Of a stretch of DNA of 64,000 nt, positions 23,793-35,974 are shown in pieces. How positions within the stretch are numbered: the first letter of the stretch is position 1; every line of letters starts with the position of its first letter. The position numbers were made by a program, and so were the translations under genes. Origin of the DNA: Diorhabda sublineata. Taxonomy: Eukaryota > Arthropoda > Insecta > Coleoptera > Chrysomelidae. The DNA is taken from NCBI RefSeq assembly GCF_026230105.1, contig NC_079480.1:19696488-19760487 (forward strand). Reading direction: 5' to 3'. The notes under the pieces were generated by a model. That model saw only the letters and a program-made list of their open reading frames with translations, did no database searches and was not told the origin of the DNA.

Positions 23793-25701
23793 GTCAACTG
23801 TCACTTTGTGATAATTGAAAATTTTCAAAGTCTATCTTCCTAATTTGAAGTCGAATTTTAACATTCCTTATGTATTTGAGTGAGTTTGCATCTAACTTTA
23901 TCAGATATCATCGAATAACATCCATTGAAGCCCATTGAGGTCAACTGTCACTTTCTGTTGATAGAAAATTTTCAAAGTCTATCTTCCTAATACGAAGTTG
24001 AATTTCAACATTTCATATATATTCGAGTGAGTTTGCATCTAACTTTGTCAGATATCGTCGATTAACATCCATTGAAGCCCATTGAGGTCAACTGTCACTT
24101 TGTGTTAATTGAAAATTTTCAGTCTATCTTCCTAATTTGAAGTCGAATTTCAACATTTCTTATATATTTGAGTGAGTTCGCATCTAACTTTATCAGATAT
24201 CATCGAATAACATCCATTGAAGCCCATTGAGGTCAACTGTCACTTTGTGATAATTGAAAATTTTCAAAGTCTATCTTCCTAATTTGAAGTCGAATTCTAA
24301 CATTTCTTATATATTTGAGTGAGTTCGCATCTAACTTTATCAGATATCATCGAATAACATCCATTGAAGCCCATTGAGGTCAACTGTCACTTTGTGTTGA
24401 TTGAAAATTTTCAAAGTCTATCTTCCTAATATGAAGTCGAATTTCAACATTTCTTATATATTTGAGTGAGTTCGCATCTAACTTTATCAGATATCATCGA
24501 ATAACATCCATTGATGTCCATTCAGGTCAACTGTCACTTTTTGTTAATTGAAAATTTTCAAAGTCTACCTTCCTAATTTGAAGTCGAATTTCAACATTCC
24601 TTATATATTTGAGTGAGTTTGCATCTAACTTTATCAGATATCATCGAATAACATCCATTGAAGCCCATTGAGGTGAACTGTCACTTTGTGATAATTGAAG
24701 ATTTTCAAAGTCTATCTTCCTAATTTGAAGTCGAATTTTAACTATTCTCATATATTTGAGTGAGTTCGCATCTAACTTTATCAGATATCATCGAATAACA
24801 TCCATTGAAGCCCATTGAGGTGAACTGTCACTTTGTGATAATTGAAAATTTTCAAAGTCTATCTTCCTAATTTGAAGTCGAATTTTAACTATTCTCATAT
24901 ATTTGAGTGAGTTCGCATCTAACTTTATCAGATATCATCGAATAACATCCATTGAAGCCCATTGAGGTCAACTGTCACTTTGTGATAATTGAAAATTTTC
25001 AAAGTCTATCTTCCTAATTTGAAGTCGAATTTTAACTATTCTTATATATTTGAGTGAGTTCGCATCTAACTTCATCAGATATCATCGAATAACATCCATT
25101 GAAGCCCATTGAGGTCAACTGTCACTTTGTGATAATTGAAAATTTTCAAAGTCTATCTTCCTAATATGAAGTCGAATTTCAACATTTCTTATATATTTGA
25201 GTGAGTTCGCATCTAACTTTATCAGATATCATCGAATAACATCCATTGAAGCCCATTGAGGTGAACTGTCACTTTGTGTTGATTGAAAATTTTCAAAGTC
25301 TATCTTCCTAATATGAAGTCGAATTTCAACATTTCTTATATATTTGAGTCAGTTCGCATCTAACTTTGTCAGATAACGTCGATTAACATCCATTGAAGCC
25401 CATTGAGGTCAACTGTCACTTTGTGATAATTGAAAATTTTCAAAGTCTATCTTCCTAATTTGAAGTCGAATTTTAACATTTCTTATATATTTGAGTGAGT
25501 TCGCATCTAACTTTATCAGATATCATCGAATAACATCCATTGAAGCCCATTGAGGTCAACTGTCACTTTGTGATAATTGAAAATTTTCAAAGTCTATCTT
25601 CCTAATTTGAAGTCGAATTTTAACATTTCTTATATATTTGAGTGAGTTCGCATCTAACTTTATCAGATATCATCGAATAACATCCATTGAAGCCCATTGA
25701 G
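23793..25701. repeat. 13-mer higher-order repeat, copy 1 (1909 bp)
   Basis: Thirteen monomers with one 145-bp member (CAG 24120). It holds the first TGATGTCC plus TTTTTGTTAATTG junction of the window (24512), a marker that dominates the right-hand part. TTCATATATATTCGAG at 24012 recurs at 25921. Two adjacent TTTTAACTATTCTCA monomers (24741 and 24888) are 147 bp apart, a recent single-monomer duplication. Confidence 0.88.
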
Positions 25702-27022
25702 GTCAACTGTCACTTTGTGATAATTGAAAATTTTCAAAGTCTATCTTCCTAATTTGAAGTCGAATTTTAACATTCCTTATATATTTGAGTGAGTTTGCAT
25801 CTAACTTTATCAGATATCATCGAATAACATCCATTGAAGCCCATTGAGGTCAACTGTCACTTTCTGTTGATAGAAAATTTTCAAAGTCTATCTTCCTAAT
25901 ACGAAGTTGAATTTCAACATTTCATATATATTCGAGTGAGTTTGCATCTAACTTTGTCAGATATCGTCGATTAACATCCATTGAAGCCCATTGAGGTCAA
26001 CTGTCACTTTGTGTTAATTGAAAATTTTCAGTCTATCTTCCTAATTTGAAGTCGAATTTCAACATTTCTTATATATTTGAGTGAGTTCGCATCTAACTTT
26101 ATCAGATATCATCGAATAACATCCATTGAAGCCCATTGAGGTCAACTGTCACTTTGTGATAATTGAAAATTTTCAAAGTCTATCTTCCTAATTTGAAGTC
26201 GAATTTTAACATTTCTTATATATTTGAGTGAGTTCGCATCTAACTTTATCAGATATCATCGAATAACATCCATTGAAGCCCATTGAGGTCAACTGTCACT
26301 TTGTGTTGATTGAAAATTTTCAAAGTCTATCTTCCTAATATGAAGTCGAATTTCAACATTTCTTATATATTTGAGTGAGTTCGCATCAAACTTTATCAGA
26401 TATCATCGAATAACATCCATTGATGTCCATTCAGGTCAACTGTCACTTTTTGTTAATTGAAAATTTTCAAAGTCTACCTTCCTAATTTGAAGTCGAATTT
26501 CAACATTCCTTATATATTTGAGTGAGTTTGCATCTAACTTTATCAGATATCATCGAATAACATCCATTGAAGCCCATTGAGGTCAACTGTCACTTTGTGA
26601 TAATTGAAAATTTTCAAAGTCTATCTTCCTAATATGAAGTAGAATTTCAACATTTCTTATATATTTGAGTGAGTTCGCATCTAACTTTATCAGATATCAT
26701 CGAATAACATCCATTGAAGCCCATTGAGGTGAACTGTCACTTTGTGATAATTGAAAATTTTCAAAGTCTATCTTCCTAATTTGAAGTCGAATTTTAACTA
26801 TTCTTATATATTTGAGTGAGTTCGCATCTAACTTTATCAGATATCATCGAATAACATCCATTGAAGCCCATTGAGGTCAACTGTCACTTTGTGATAATTG
26901 AAAATTTTCAAAGTCTATCTTCCTAATTTGAAGTCGAATTTTAACTATTCTTATATATTTGAGTGAGTTCGCATCTAACTTCATCAGATATCATCGAATA
27001 ACATCCATTGAAGCCCATTGAG
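25702..27022. repeat. 13-mer higher-order repeat, partial copy 2
   Basis: Nine monomers repeat copy 1 at offset 1909 (CAG 26029, TGATGTCC 26421). One monomer near 26582 is of the new GAAGTAGAA type, where copy 1 has a TTTTAACTATTCTCA monomer. The last CTGTTGATAG/TACGAAG monomer of the window lies near 25849. Confidence 0.85.
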
Positions 27023-28051
27023 GTCAACTGTCACTTTGTGATAATTGAAAATTTTCAAAGTCTATCTTCCTAATTTGAAGTCGAATTTCAACATTTCTTA
27101 TATATTTGAGTGAATTCGCATCTAACTTTGTCAGATATCGTCGATTAACATCCATTGATGCCCATTGAGATCAACTGTCACTTTGTGATAATTGAAAATT
27201 TTCAAAGTCTATCTTCCTAATTTGAAGTCGAATTTTAACATTTCTTATATATTTGAGTGAGTTCGCATCTAACTTTATCAGATATCATCGAATAACATCC
27301 ATTGAAGCCCATTGAGGTCAACTGTCACTTTGTGTTGATTGAAAATTTTCAAAGTCTATCTTCCTAATATGAAGTCGAATTTTAACTATTCTTATATATT
27401 TGAGTGAGTTCGCATCTAACTTTATCAGATATCATCGAATAACATCCATTGAAGCCCATTGAGGTGAACTGTCACTTTGTGATAATTGAAAATTTTCAAA
27501 GTCTATCTTCCTAATTTGAAGTCGAATTTTAACATTTCTTATATATTTGAGTGAGTTCGCATCTAACTTTATCAGATATCATCGAATAACATCCATTGAA
27601 GCCCATTGAGGTCAACTGTCACTTTGTGTTGATTGAAAATTTTCAAAGTCTATCTTCCTAATATGAAGTCGAATTTCAACATTTCTTATATATATGAGTG
27701 AGTTCGCATCTAACTTTATCAGATATCATCGAATAACATCCATTGATGTCCATTCAGGTCAACTGTCACTTTTTGTTAATTGAAAATTTTCAAAGTCTAC
27801 CTTCCTAATTTGAAGTCGAATTTCAACATTCCTTATATATTTGAGTGAGTTTGCATCTAACTTTATCAGATATCATCGAATAACATCCATTGAAGCCCAT
27901 TGAGGTCAACTGTCACATTGTGATAATTGAAAATTTTCAAAGTCTATCTTCCTAATATGAAGTAGAATTTCAACATTTCTTATATATTTGAGTGAGTTCG
28001 CATCTAACTTTATCAGATATCATCGAATAACATCCATTGAAGCCCATTGAG

Positions 28052-28198
28052 GTGAACTGTCACTTTGTGATAATTGAAAATTTTCAAAGTCTATCTTCCT
28101 AATTTGAAGTCGAATTTTAACTATTCTTATATATTTGAGTGAGTTCGCATCTAACTTCATCAGATATCGTCGATTAACATCCATTGAAGCCCATTGAG
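28052..28198. repeat. Chimeric monomer
   Basis: The first part (GTGAAC, TTTTAACTATTC, CTTCATCAG) matches the monomer type near 24967, which normally continues with ATATCATCGAATAAC. Here it continues with ATATCGTCGATTAAC, the tail normally found just before the 145-bp monomers. The next monomer is indeed a 145-bp copy, so the switch lies between about 28156 and 28168. Confidence 0.75.
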
Positions 28199-28343
28199 GT
28201 CAACTGTCACTTTGTGTTAATTGAAAATTTTCAGTCTATCTTCCTAATTTGAAGTCGAATTTTAACTATTCTCATATATTTGAATGAGTTCGCATCTAAC
28301 TTTATCAGATATCATCGAATAACATCCATTGAAGCCCATTGAG
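28199..28343. repeat. Chimeric 145-bp monomer
   Basis: Carries the GTTAATTG...TTTTCAGTCT deletion of the 145-bp class, but then TTTTAACTATTCTCAT and TTTGAATGAG. In most 145-bp copies the matching region is TTTCAACATTT (TTTTAACATTT at 16514). The right part matches the CTATTCTCA monomers at 24741 and 24888. Confidence 0.75.
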
Positions 28344-29372
28344 GTGAACTGTCACTTTGTGTTGATTGAAAATTTTCAAAGTCTACCTTCCTAATTTGAA
28401 GTCGAATTTCAACATTTCTTATATATTTGAGTGAGTTCGCATCTAACTTTGTCAGATAACGTCGATTAACATCCATTGAAGCCCATTGAGGTCAACTGTC
28501 ACTTTGTGATAATTGAAAATTTTCAAAGTCTATCTTCCTAATTTGAAGTCGAATTTTAACTATTCTTATATATTTGAGTGAGTTCGCATCTAACTTTATC
28601 AGATATCATCGAATAACATCCATTGAAGCCCATTGAGGTCAACTGTCACTTTGTGATAATTGAAAATTTTCAAAGTCTATCTTCTTAATTTGAAGTCGAA
28701 TTTTAACTATTCTTATATATTTGAGTGAGTTCGCATCTAACTTTATCAGATATCATCGAATAACATCCATTGAAGCCCATTGAGGTCAACTGTCACTTTG
28801 TGATAATTGAAAATTTTCAAAGTCTATCTTCCTAATTTGAAGTCGAATTTCAACATTTCTTATATATTTGAGTGAATTCGCATCTAACTTTGTCAGATAT
28901 CGTCGATTAACATCCATTGATGCCCATTGAGATCAACTGTCACTTTGTGATAATTGAAAATTTTCAAAGTCTATCTTCCTAATTTGAAGTCGAATTGCAA
29001 CATTTCTTATATATTTGAGTGACTTCGCATCTAACTTTATCAGATATCATCGGATAACATCCATTGAAGCCCATTGAGGTCAACTGTCACTTTGTGATAA
29101 TTGAAAATTTTCAAAGTCTATCTTCCTAATTTGAAGTCGAATTTCAACATTCCTTATATATTCGAGTGAGTTCGCAACTAACTTTGTCAGATATCGTCGA
29201 TTAACATCCATTGAAGCCCATTGAGGTCAACTGTCACTTTGTGATAATTGAAAATTTTCAAAGTCTATCTTCCTAATTTGAAGTCGAATTTCACCATTTC
29301 TTATATATTTGAGTAAGTTCGCATCTAACTTTATCAGATATCATCGAATAACATCCATTGTAGCCCATTGAG

Positions 29373-29518
29373 GTCAACTGTCACTTTGTGTTGATTGAAA
29401 ATTTTCAAAGTCCATTTCCTGATTTGGAGTCGAATTTCAACATTTCTTATATATTTGAGTGAGTTTGCATCTAACTTTGTCAGATATCGTCGATTAACAT
29501 CCATTGAAGCCCATTGAG
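29373..29518. repeat. 146-bp monomer subclass, first of six copies
   Basis: Reads AAAGTCCATTTCCTG where other monomers have AAAGTCTATCTTCCTG, a net 1-bp loss, together with GATTTGGAG. Further copies have the TCCATT motif at 30437, 30730, 31317, 32343 and 33369. All six lie within 4 kb, so this subclass arose and spread locally. Full-length GATTTGGAG monomers without the loss occur from about 38,817 onward. Confidence 0.88.
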
Positions 29519-31278
29519 GTCAACTGTCACTTTGTGTTAATTGAAAATTTTCAGTCTATCTTCCTAATTTGAAGTCGAATTTCAACATTTCTTATATATT
29601 TGAGTGAGTTCGCATCTAACTTTATCAGATATCATCGAATAACATCCATTGAAGCCCATTGAGGTGAACTGTCACTTTGTGTTGATTGAAAATTTTCAAA
29701 GTCTACCTTCCTAATTTGAAGTCGAATTTCAACATTTCTTATATATTTGAGTGAGTTCGCATCTAACTTTGTCAGATAACGTCGATTAACATCCATTGAA
29801 GCCCATTGAGGTCAACTGTCACTTTGTGATAATTGAAAATTTTCAAAGTCTATCTTCCTAATTTGAAGTCGAATTTTAACATTTCTTATATATTTGAGTG
29901 AGTTCGCATCTAACTTTATCAGATATCATCGAATAACATCCATTGAAGCCCATTGTGGTCAACTGTCACTTTGTGTTGATTGAAAATTTTCAAAGTCTAT
30001 CTTCCTAATATGAAGTTGAATTTCAACATTTCTTATATATTTGAGTGAGTTCGCATCTAACTTTATCAGATATCATCGAATAACATCCATTGATGTCCAT
30101 TGAGGTCAACTGTCACTTTTTGTTAATTGAAAATTTTCAAAGTCTACCTTCCTAATTTGAAGTCGAATTTCAACATTTCTTATATATTTGAGTGAGTTCG
30201 CATCTAACTTTGTCAGATAACGTCGATTAACATCCATTGAAGCCCATTGAGGTCAACTGTCACTTTGTGATAATTGAAAATTTTCAAAGTCTATCTTCCT
30301 AATTTGAAGTCGAATTTCACCATTTCTTATATATTTGAGTAAGTTCGCATCTAACTTTATCAGATATCATCGAATAACATCCATTGTAGCCCATTGAGGT
30401 CAACTGTCACTTTGTGTTGATTGAAAATTTTCAAAGTCCATTTCCTGATTTGGAGTCGAATTTCAACATTTCTTATATATTTGAGTGAGTTTGCATCTAA
30501 CTTTGTCAGATATCGTCGATTAACATCCATTGAAGCCCATTGAGGTCAACTGTCACTTTGTGTTAATTGAAAATTTTCAAAGTCTATCTTCCTAATTTGA
30601 AGTCGAATTTCACCATTTCTTATATATTTGAGTAAGTTCGCATCTAACTTTATCAGATATCATCGAATAACATCCATTGTAGCCCATTGAGGTCAACTGT
30701 CACTTTGTGTTGATTGAAAATTTTCAAAGTCCATTTCCTGATTTGGAGTCGAATTTCAACATTTCTTATATATTTGAGTGAGTTTGCATCTTACTTTGTC
30801 AGATATCGTCGATTAACATCCATTGAAGCCCATTGAGGTCAACTGTCACTTTGTGATAATTGAAAATTTTCAAAGTCTATCTTCCTAATTTGAAGTCGAA
30901 TTTCACCATTTCTTATATATTTGAGTAAGTTCGCATCTAACTTTATCAGATATCATCGAATAACATCCATTGTAGCCCATTGAGGTCAACTGTCACTTTG
31001 TGATAATTGAAAATTTTCAAAGTCTATCTTCCTAATTTGAAGTCGAATTTTAACATTTCTTATATATTTGAGTGAGTTCGCATCTAACTTTATCAGATAT
31101 CATCGAATAACATCCATTGAAGCCCATTGTGGTCAACTGTCACTTTGTGTTGATTGAAAATTTTCAAAGTCTATCTTCCTAATATGAAGTTGAATTTCAA
31201 CATTTCTTATATATTTGAGTGAGTTCGCATCTAACTTTATCAGATATCATCGAATAACATCCATTGATGTCCATTGAG

Positions 31279-33915
31279 GTCAACTGTCACTTTTTGTTAA
31301 TTGAAAATTTTCAAAGTCCATTTCCTGATTTGGAGTCGAATTTCAACATTTCTTATATATTTGAGTGAGTTTGCATCTAACTTTGTCAGATATCGTCGAT
31401 TAACATCCATTGAAGCCCATTGAGGTCAACTGTCACTTTGTGTTAATTGAAAATTTTCAGTCTATCTTCCTAATTTGAAGTCGAATTTCAACATTTCTTA
31501 TATATTTGAGTGAGTTCGCATCTAACTTTATCAGATATCATCGAATAACATCCATTGAAGCCCATTGAGGTGAACTATCACTTTGTGTTGATTGAAAATT
31601 TTCAAAGTCTACCTTCCTAATTTGAAGTCGAATTTCAACATTTCTTATATATTTGAGTGAGTTCGCATCTAACTTTGTCAGATAACGTCGATTAACATCC
31701 ATTGAAGCCCATTGAGGTCAACTGTCACTTTGTGATAATTGAAAATTTTCAAAGTCTATCTTCCTAATTTGAAGTCGAATTTTAACATTTCTTATATATT
31801 TGAGTGAGTTCGCATCTAACTTTATCAGATATCATCGAATAACATCCATTGAAGCCCATTGAGGTCAACTGTCACTTTGTGTTGATTGAAAATTTTCAAA
31901 GTCTATCTTCCTAATATGAAGTCGAATTTCAACATTTCTTATATATTTGAGTGAGTTCGCATCTAACTTTATCAGATATCATCGAATAACATCCATTGAT
32001 GTCCATTGAGGTCAACTGTCACTTTTTGTTAATTGAAAATTTTCAAAGTCTACCTTCCTAATTTGAAGTCGAATTTCAACATTTCTTATATATTTGAGTG
32101 AGTTCGCAACTAACTTTGTCAGATATCGTCGATTAACATCCATTGAAGCCCATTGAGGTCAACTGTCACTTTGTGATAATTAAAAATTTTCAAAGTCTAT
32201 CTTCCTAATTTGAAGTCGAATTTCACCATTTCTTATATATTTGAGTAAGTTCGCATCTAACTTTATCAGATATCATCGAATAACATCCATTGTAGCCCAT
32301 TGAGGTCAACTGTCACTTTGTATTGATTGAAAATTTTCAAAGTCCATTTCCTGATTTGGAGTCGAATTTCAACATTTCTTATATATTTGAGTGAGTTTGC
32401 ATCTAACTTTGTCAGATATCGTCGATTAACATCCATTGAAGCCCATTGAGGTCAACTGTCACTTTGTGTTAATTGAAAATTTTCAGTCTATCTTCCTAAT
32501 TTGAAGTCGAATTTCAACATTTCTTATATATTTGATTGAGTTCGCATCTAACTTTATCAGATATCATCGAATAACATCCATTGAAGCCCATTGAGGTGAA
32601 CTGTCACTTTGTGTTGATTGAAAATTTTCAAAGTCTACCTTCCTAATTTGAAGTCGAATTTCAACATTTCTTATATATTTGAGTGAGTTTGCATCTAACT
32701 TTGTCAGATAACGTCGATTAACATCCATTGAAGCCCATTGAGGTCAACTGTCACTTTGTGATAATTGAAAATTTTCAAAGTCTATCTTCCTAATTTGAAG
32801 TCGAATTTTAACATTTCTTATATATTTGAGTGAGTTCGCATCTAACTTTATCAGATATCATCGAATAACATCCATTGAAGCCCATTGAGGTCAACTGTCA
32901 CTTTGTGTTGATTGAAAATTTTCAAAGTCTATCTTCCTAATATGAAGTCGAATTTCAACATTTCTTATATATTTGAGTGAGTTCGCATCTAACTTTATCA
33001 GATATCATCGAATAACATCCATTGAAGCCCATTGAGGTCAACTGTCACTTTGTGTTGATTGAAAATTTTCAAAGTCTATCTTCCTAATATGAAGTCGAAT
33101 TTCAACATTTCTTATATATTTGAGTGAGTTCGCATCTAACTTTATCAGATATCATCGAATAACATCCATTGAAGCCCATTGAGGTCAACTGTCACTTTGT
33201 GTTGATTGAAAATTTTCAAAGTCTATCTTCCTAATATGAAGTCGAATTTCAACATTTCTTATATATTTGAGTGAGTTCGCATCTAACTTTATCAGATATC
33301 ATCGAATAACATCCATTGTAGCCCATTGAGGTCAACTGTCACTTTGTATTGATTGAAAATTTTCAAAGTCCATTTCCTGATTTGGAGTCGAATTTCAACA
33401 TTTCTTATATATTTGAGTGAGTTTGCATCTAACTTTGTCAGATATCGTCGATTAACATCCATTGAAGCCCATTGAGGTCAACTGTCACTTTGTGTTAATT
33501 GAAAATTTTCAGTCTATCTTCCTAATTTGAAGTCGAATTTCAACATTTCTTATATATTTGATTGAGTTCGCATCTAACTTTATCAGATATCATCGAATAA
33601 CATCCATTGAAGCCCATTGAGGTGAACTGTCACTTTGTGTTGATTGAAAATTTTCAAAGTCTACCTTCCTAATTTGAAGTCGAATTTCAACATTTCTTAT
33701 ATATTTGAGTGAGTTCGCATCTAACTTTGTCAGATAACGTCGATTAACATCCATTGAAGCCCATTGAGGTCAACTGTCACTTTGTGATAATTGAAAATTT
33801 TCAAAGTCTATCTTCCTAATTTGAAGTCGAATTTTAACATTTCTTATATATTTGAGTGAGTTCGCATCTAACTTTATCAGATATCATCGAATAACATCCA
33901 TTGAAGCCCATTGAG
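31279..33915. repeat. 7-mer higher-order repeat (1026 bp), about 2.6 copies
   Basis: Units at 31279-32304, 32305-33330 and 33331-33915 (partial). Each full unit is 7 x 147 minus 3, with one 146-bp and one 145-bp monomer (TCCATT at 31317, 32343, 33369; CAG at 31458, 32484, 33510). The last two monomers of a unit differ between copies. The second unit contains three consecutive near-identical GTTGATTG/AATATG monomers at 32889-33330. The first monomer (31279) joins a TTTTTGTTAATTG start to a GTCCATTTCC body. Confidence 0.88.
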
Positions 33916-35974
33916 GTCAACTGTCACTTTGTGTTGATTGAAAATTTTCAAAGTCTATCTTCCTAATATGAAGTCGAATTTCAACATTTCTTATATATTT
34001 GAGTGAATTTGCATCTAACTTTATCAGATATCATCGAATAACATCCATTGATGTCCATTGAGGTCAACTGTCACTTTTTGTTAATTGAAAATTTTCAAAG
34101 TCTACCTTCCTAATTTGAAGTCGAATTTCAACATTTCTTATATATTTGAGTGAGTTCGCATCTAACTTTGTCAGATAACGTCGATTAACATCCATTGAAG
34201 CCCATTGAGGTCAACTGTCACTTTGTGTTGATTAAAAATTTTCAAAGTCTATCTTCCTGATTTGAAGTAGAATTTCAACATTTCTTATATATTTGAGTGA
34301 GTTCGCATCTAACTTTATCAGATATCATCGAATAACATCCATTGAAGCCCATTGAGGTGAACTGTCACTTTGTGATAATTGAAAATTTTCAAAGTCTATC
34401 TTCCTAATTTGAAGTCGAATTTTAACTATTCTTATATATTTGAGTGAGTTCGCATCTAACTTTATCAGATATCATCGAATAACATCCATTGAAGCCCATT
34501 GAGGTGAACTGTCACTTTGTGATAATTGAAAATTTTCAAAGTCTATCTTCCTAATATGAAGTCGAATTTCAACATTTCTTATATATTTGAGTGAGTTCGC
34601 ATCTAACTTTATCAGATATCATCGAATAACATCCATTGATGTCCATTGAGGTCAACTGTCACTTTTTGTTAATTGAAAATTTTCAAAGTCTGCCTTCCTA
34701 ATTTGAAGTCGAATTTCAACATTTCTTATATATTTGAGTGAGTTCGCATCTAACTTTGTCAGATAACGTCGATTAACATCCATTGAAGCCCATTGAGGTC
34801 AACTGTCACTTTGTGTTGATTAAAAATTTTCAAAGTCTATCTTCCTGATTTGAAGTCGAATTTCAACATTCCTTATATATTTGAGTGAGTTTGCATCTAA
34901 ATTTATCAGATATCATCGAATAACATCCATTGAAGCCCATTGAGGTCAACTGTCACTTTGTGATAATTGAAAATTTTCAAAGCCTATCTTCCTAATATGA
35001 AGTAGAATTTCAACATTTCTTATATATTTGAGTGAATTCGCATCTAACTTTGTCAGATATCGTCGATTAACATCCATTGATGCCCATTGAGATCAACTGT
35101 CACTTTGTGATAATTGAAAATTTTCAAAGTCTATCTTCCTAATTTGAAGTCGAATTTTAACATTTCTTATATATTTGAGTGAGTTCGCATCACTTCTTTA
35201 TCAGATATCATCGAATAACATCCATTGAAGCCCATTGAGGTCAACTGTCACTTTGTGTTGATTGAAAATTTTCAAAGTCTATCTTCCTAATATGAAGTCG
35301 AATTTTAACTATTCTTATATATTTGAGTGAGTTCGCATCTAACTTCATCAGATATCATCGAATAACATCCATTGAAGCCCATTGAGGTGAACTGTCACTT
35401 TGTGTTGATTGAAAATTTTCAAAGTCTACCTTCCTAATTTGAAGTCGAATTTCAACATTTCTTATATATTTGAGTGAGTTCGCATCTAACTTTGTCAGAT
35501 AACGTCGATTAACATCCATTGAAGCCCATTGAGGTCAACTGTCACTTTGTGATAATTGAAAATTTTCAAAGTCTATCTTCCTAATTTGAAGTCGAATTTT
35601 AACATTTCTTATATATTTGAGTGAGTTCGCATCTAACATTATCAGATATCATCGAATAACATCCATTGAAGCCCATTGAGGTCAACTGTCACTTTGTGTT
35701 GATTGAAAATTTTCAAAGTCTATCTTCCTAATATGAAGTCGAATTTCAACATTTCTTATATATTTGAGTGAGTTCGCATCTAACTTTATCAGATATCATC
35801 GAATAACATCCATTGATGTCCATTGAGGTCAACTGTCACTTTTTGTTAATTGAAAATTTTCAAAGTCTACCTTCCTAATTTGAAGTCGAATTTCAACATT
35901 TCTTATATATTTGAGTGAGTTCGCATCTAACTTTGTCAGATAACGTCGATTAACATCCATTGAAGCCCATTGAG
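33916..35974. repeat. 14-mer higher-order repeat, copy 1 (2059 bp)
   Basis: Fourteen monomers plus a 1-bp insertion. Markers that recur exactly 2059 bp later include TGATGTCC at 34049, 34637 and 35814, and GCATCACTTCTTT at 35191. The first GTTGATTAAAAATTTTC monomers of the window appear here (near 34231). Confidence 0.9.
35092..35239. repeat. 148-bp monomer with GCATCACTTC
   Basis: Reads GCATCACTTCTTTATC where others have GCATCTAACTTTATC, a complex change with a net gain of 1 bp. The only other copy I found is at 37151-37298, 2059 bp away, in the second copy of the 14-mer. Confidence 0.9.

Larger units (their letters stand above)
27023..31278. repeat. Mosaic satellite block rich in chimeric monomers
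   Basis: Twenty-nine monomers with no steady unit. 26141-26875 partly recurs at 27464-28198 (offset 1323). The -1 monomers reading GTCCATTTCCTG first appear here (29411, 30437, 30730). At 30280-31000 a dimer of CACCATTT/GTAAG and GTCCATTTCC types repeats every 293 bp. Several monomers join halves of different types (28052, 28199, 30545). Confidence 0.8.
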
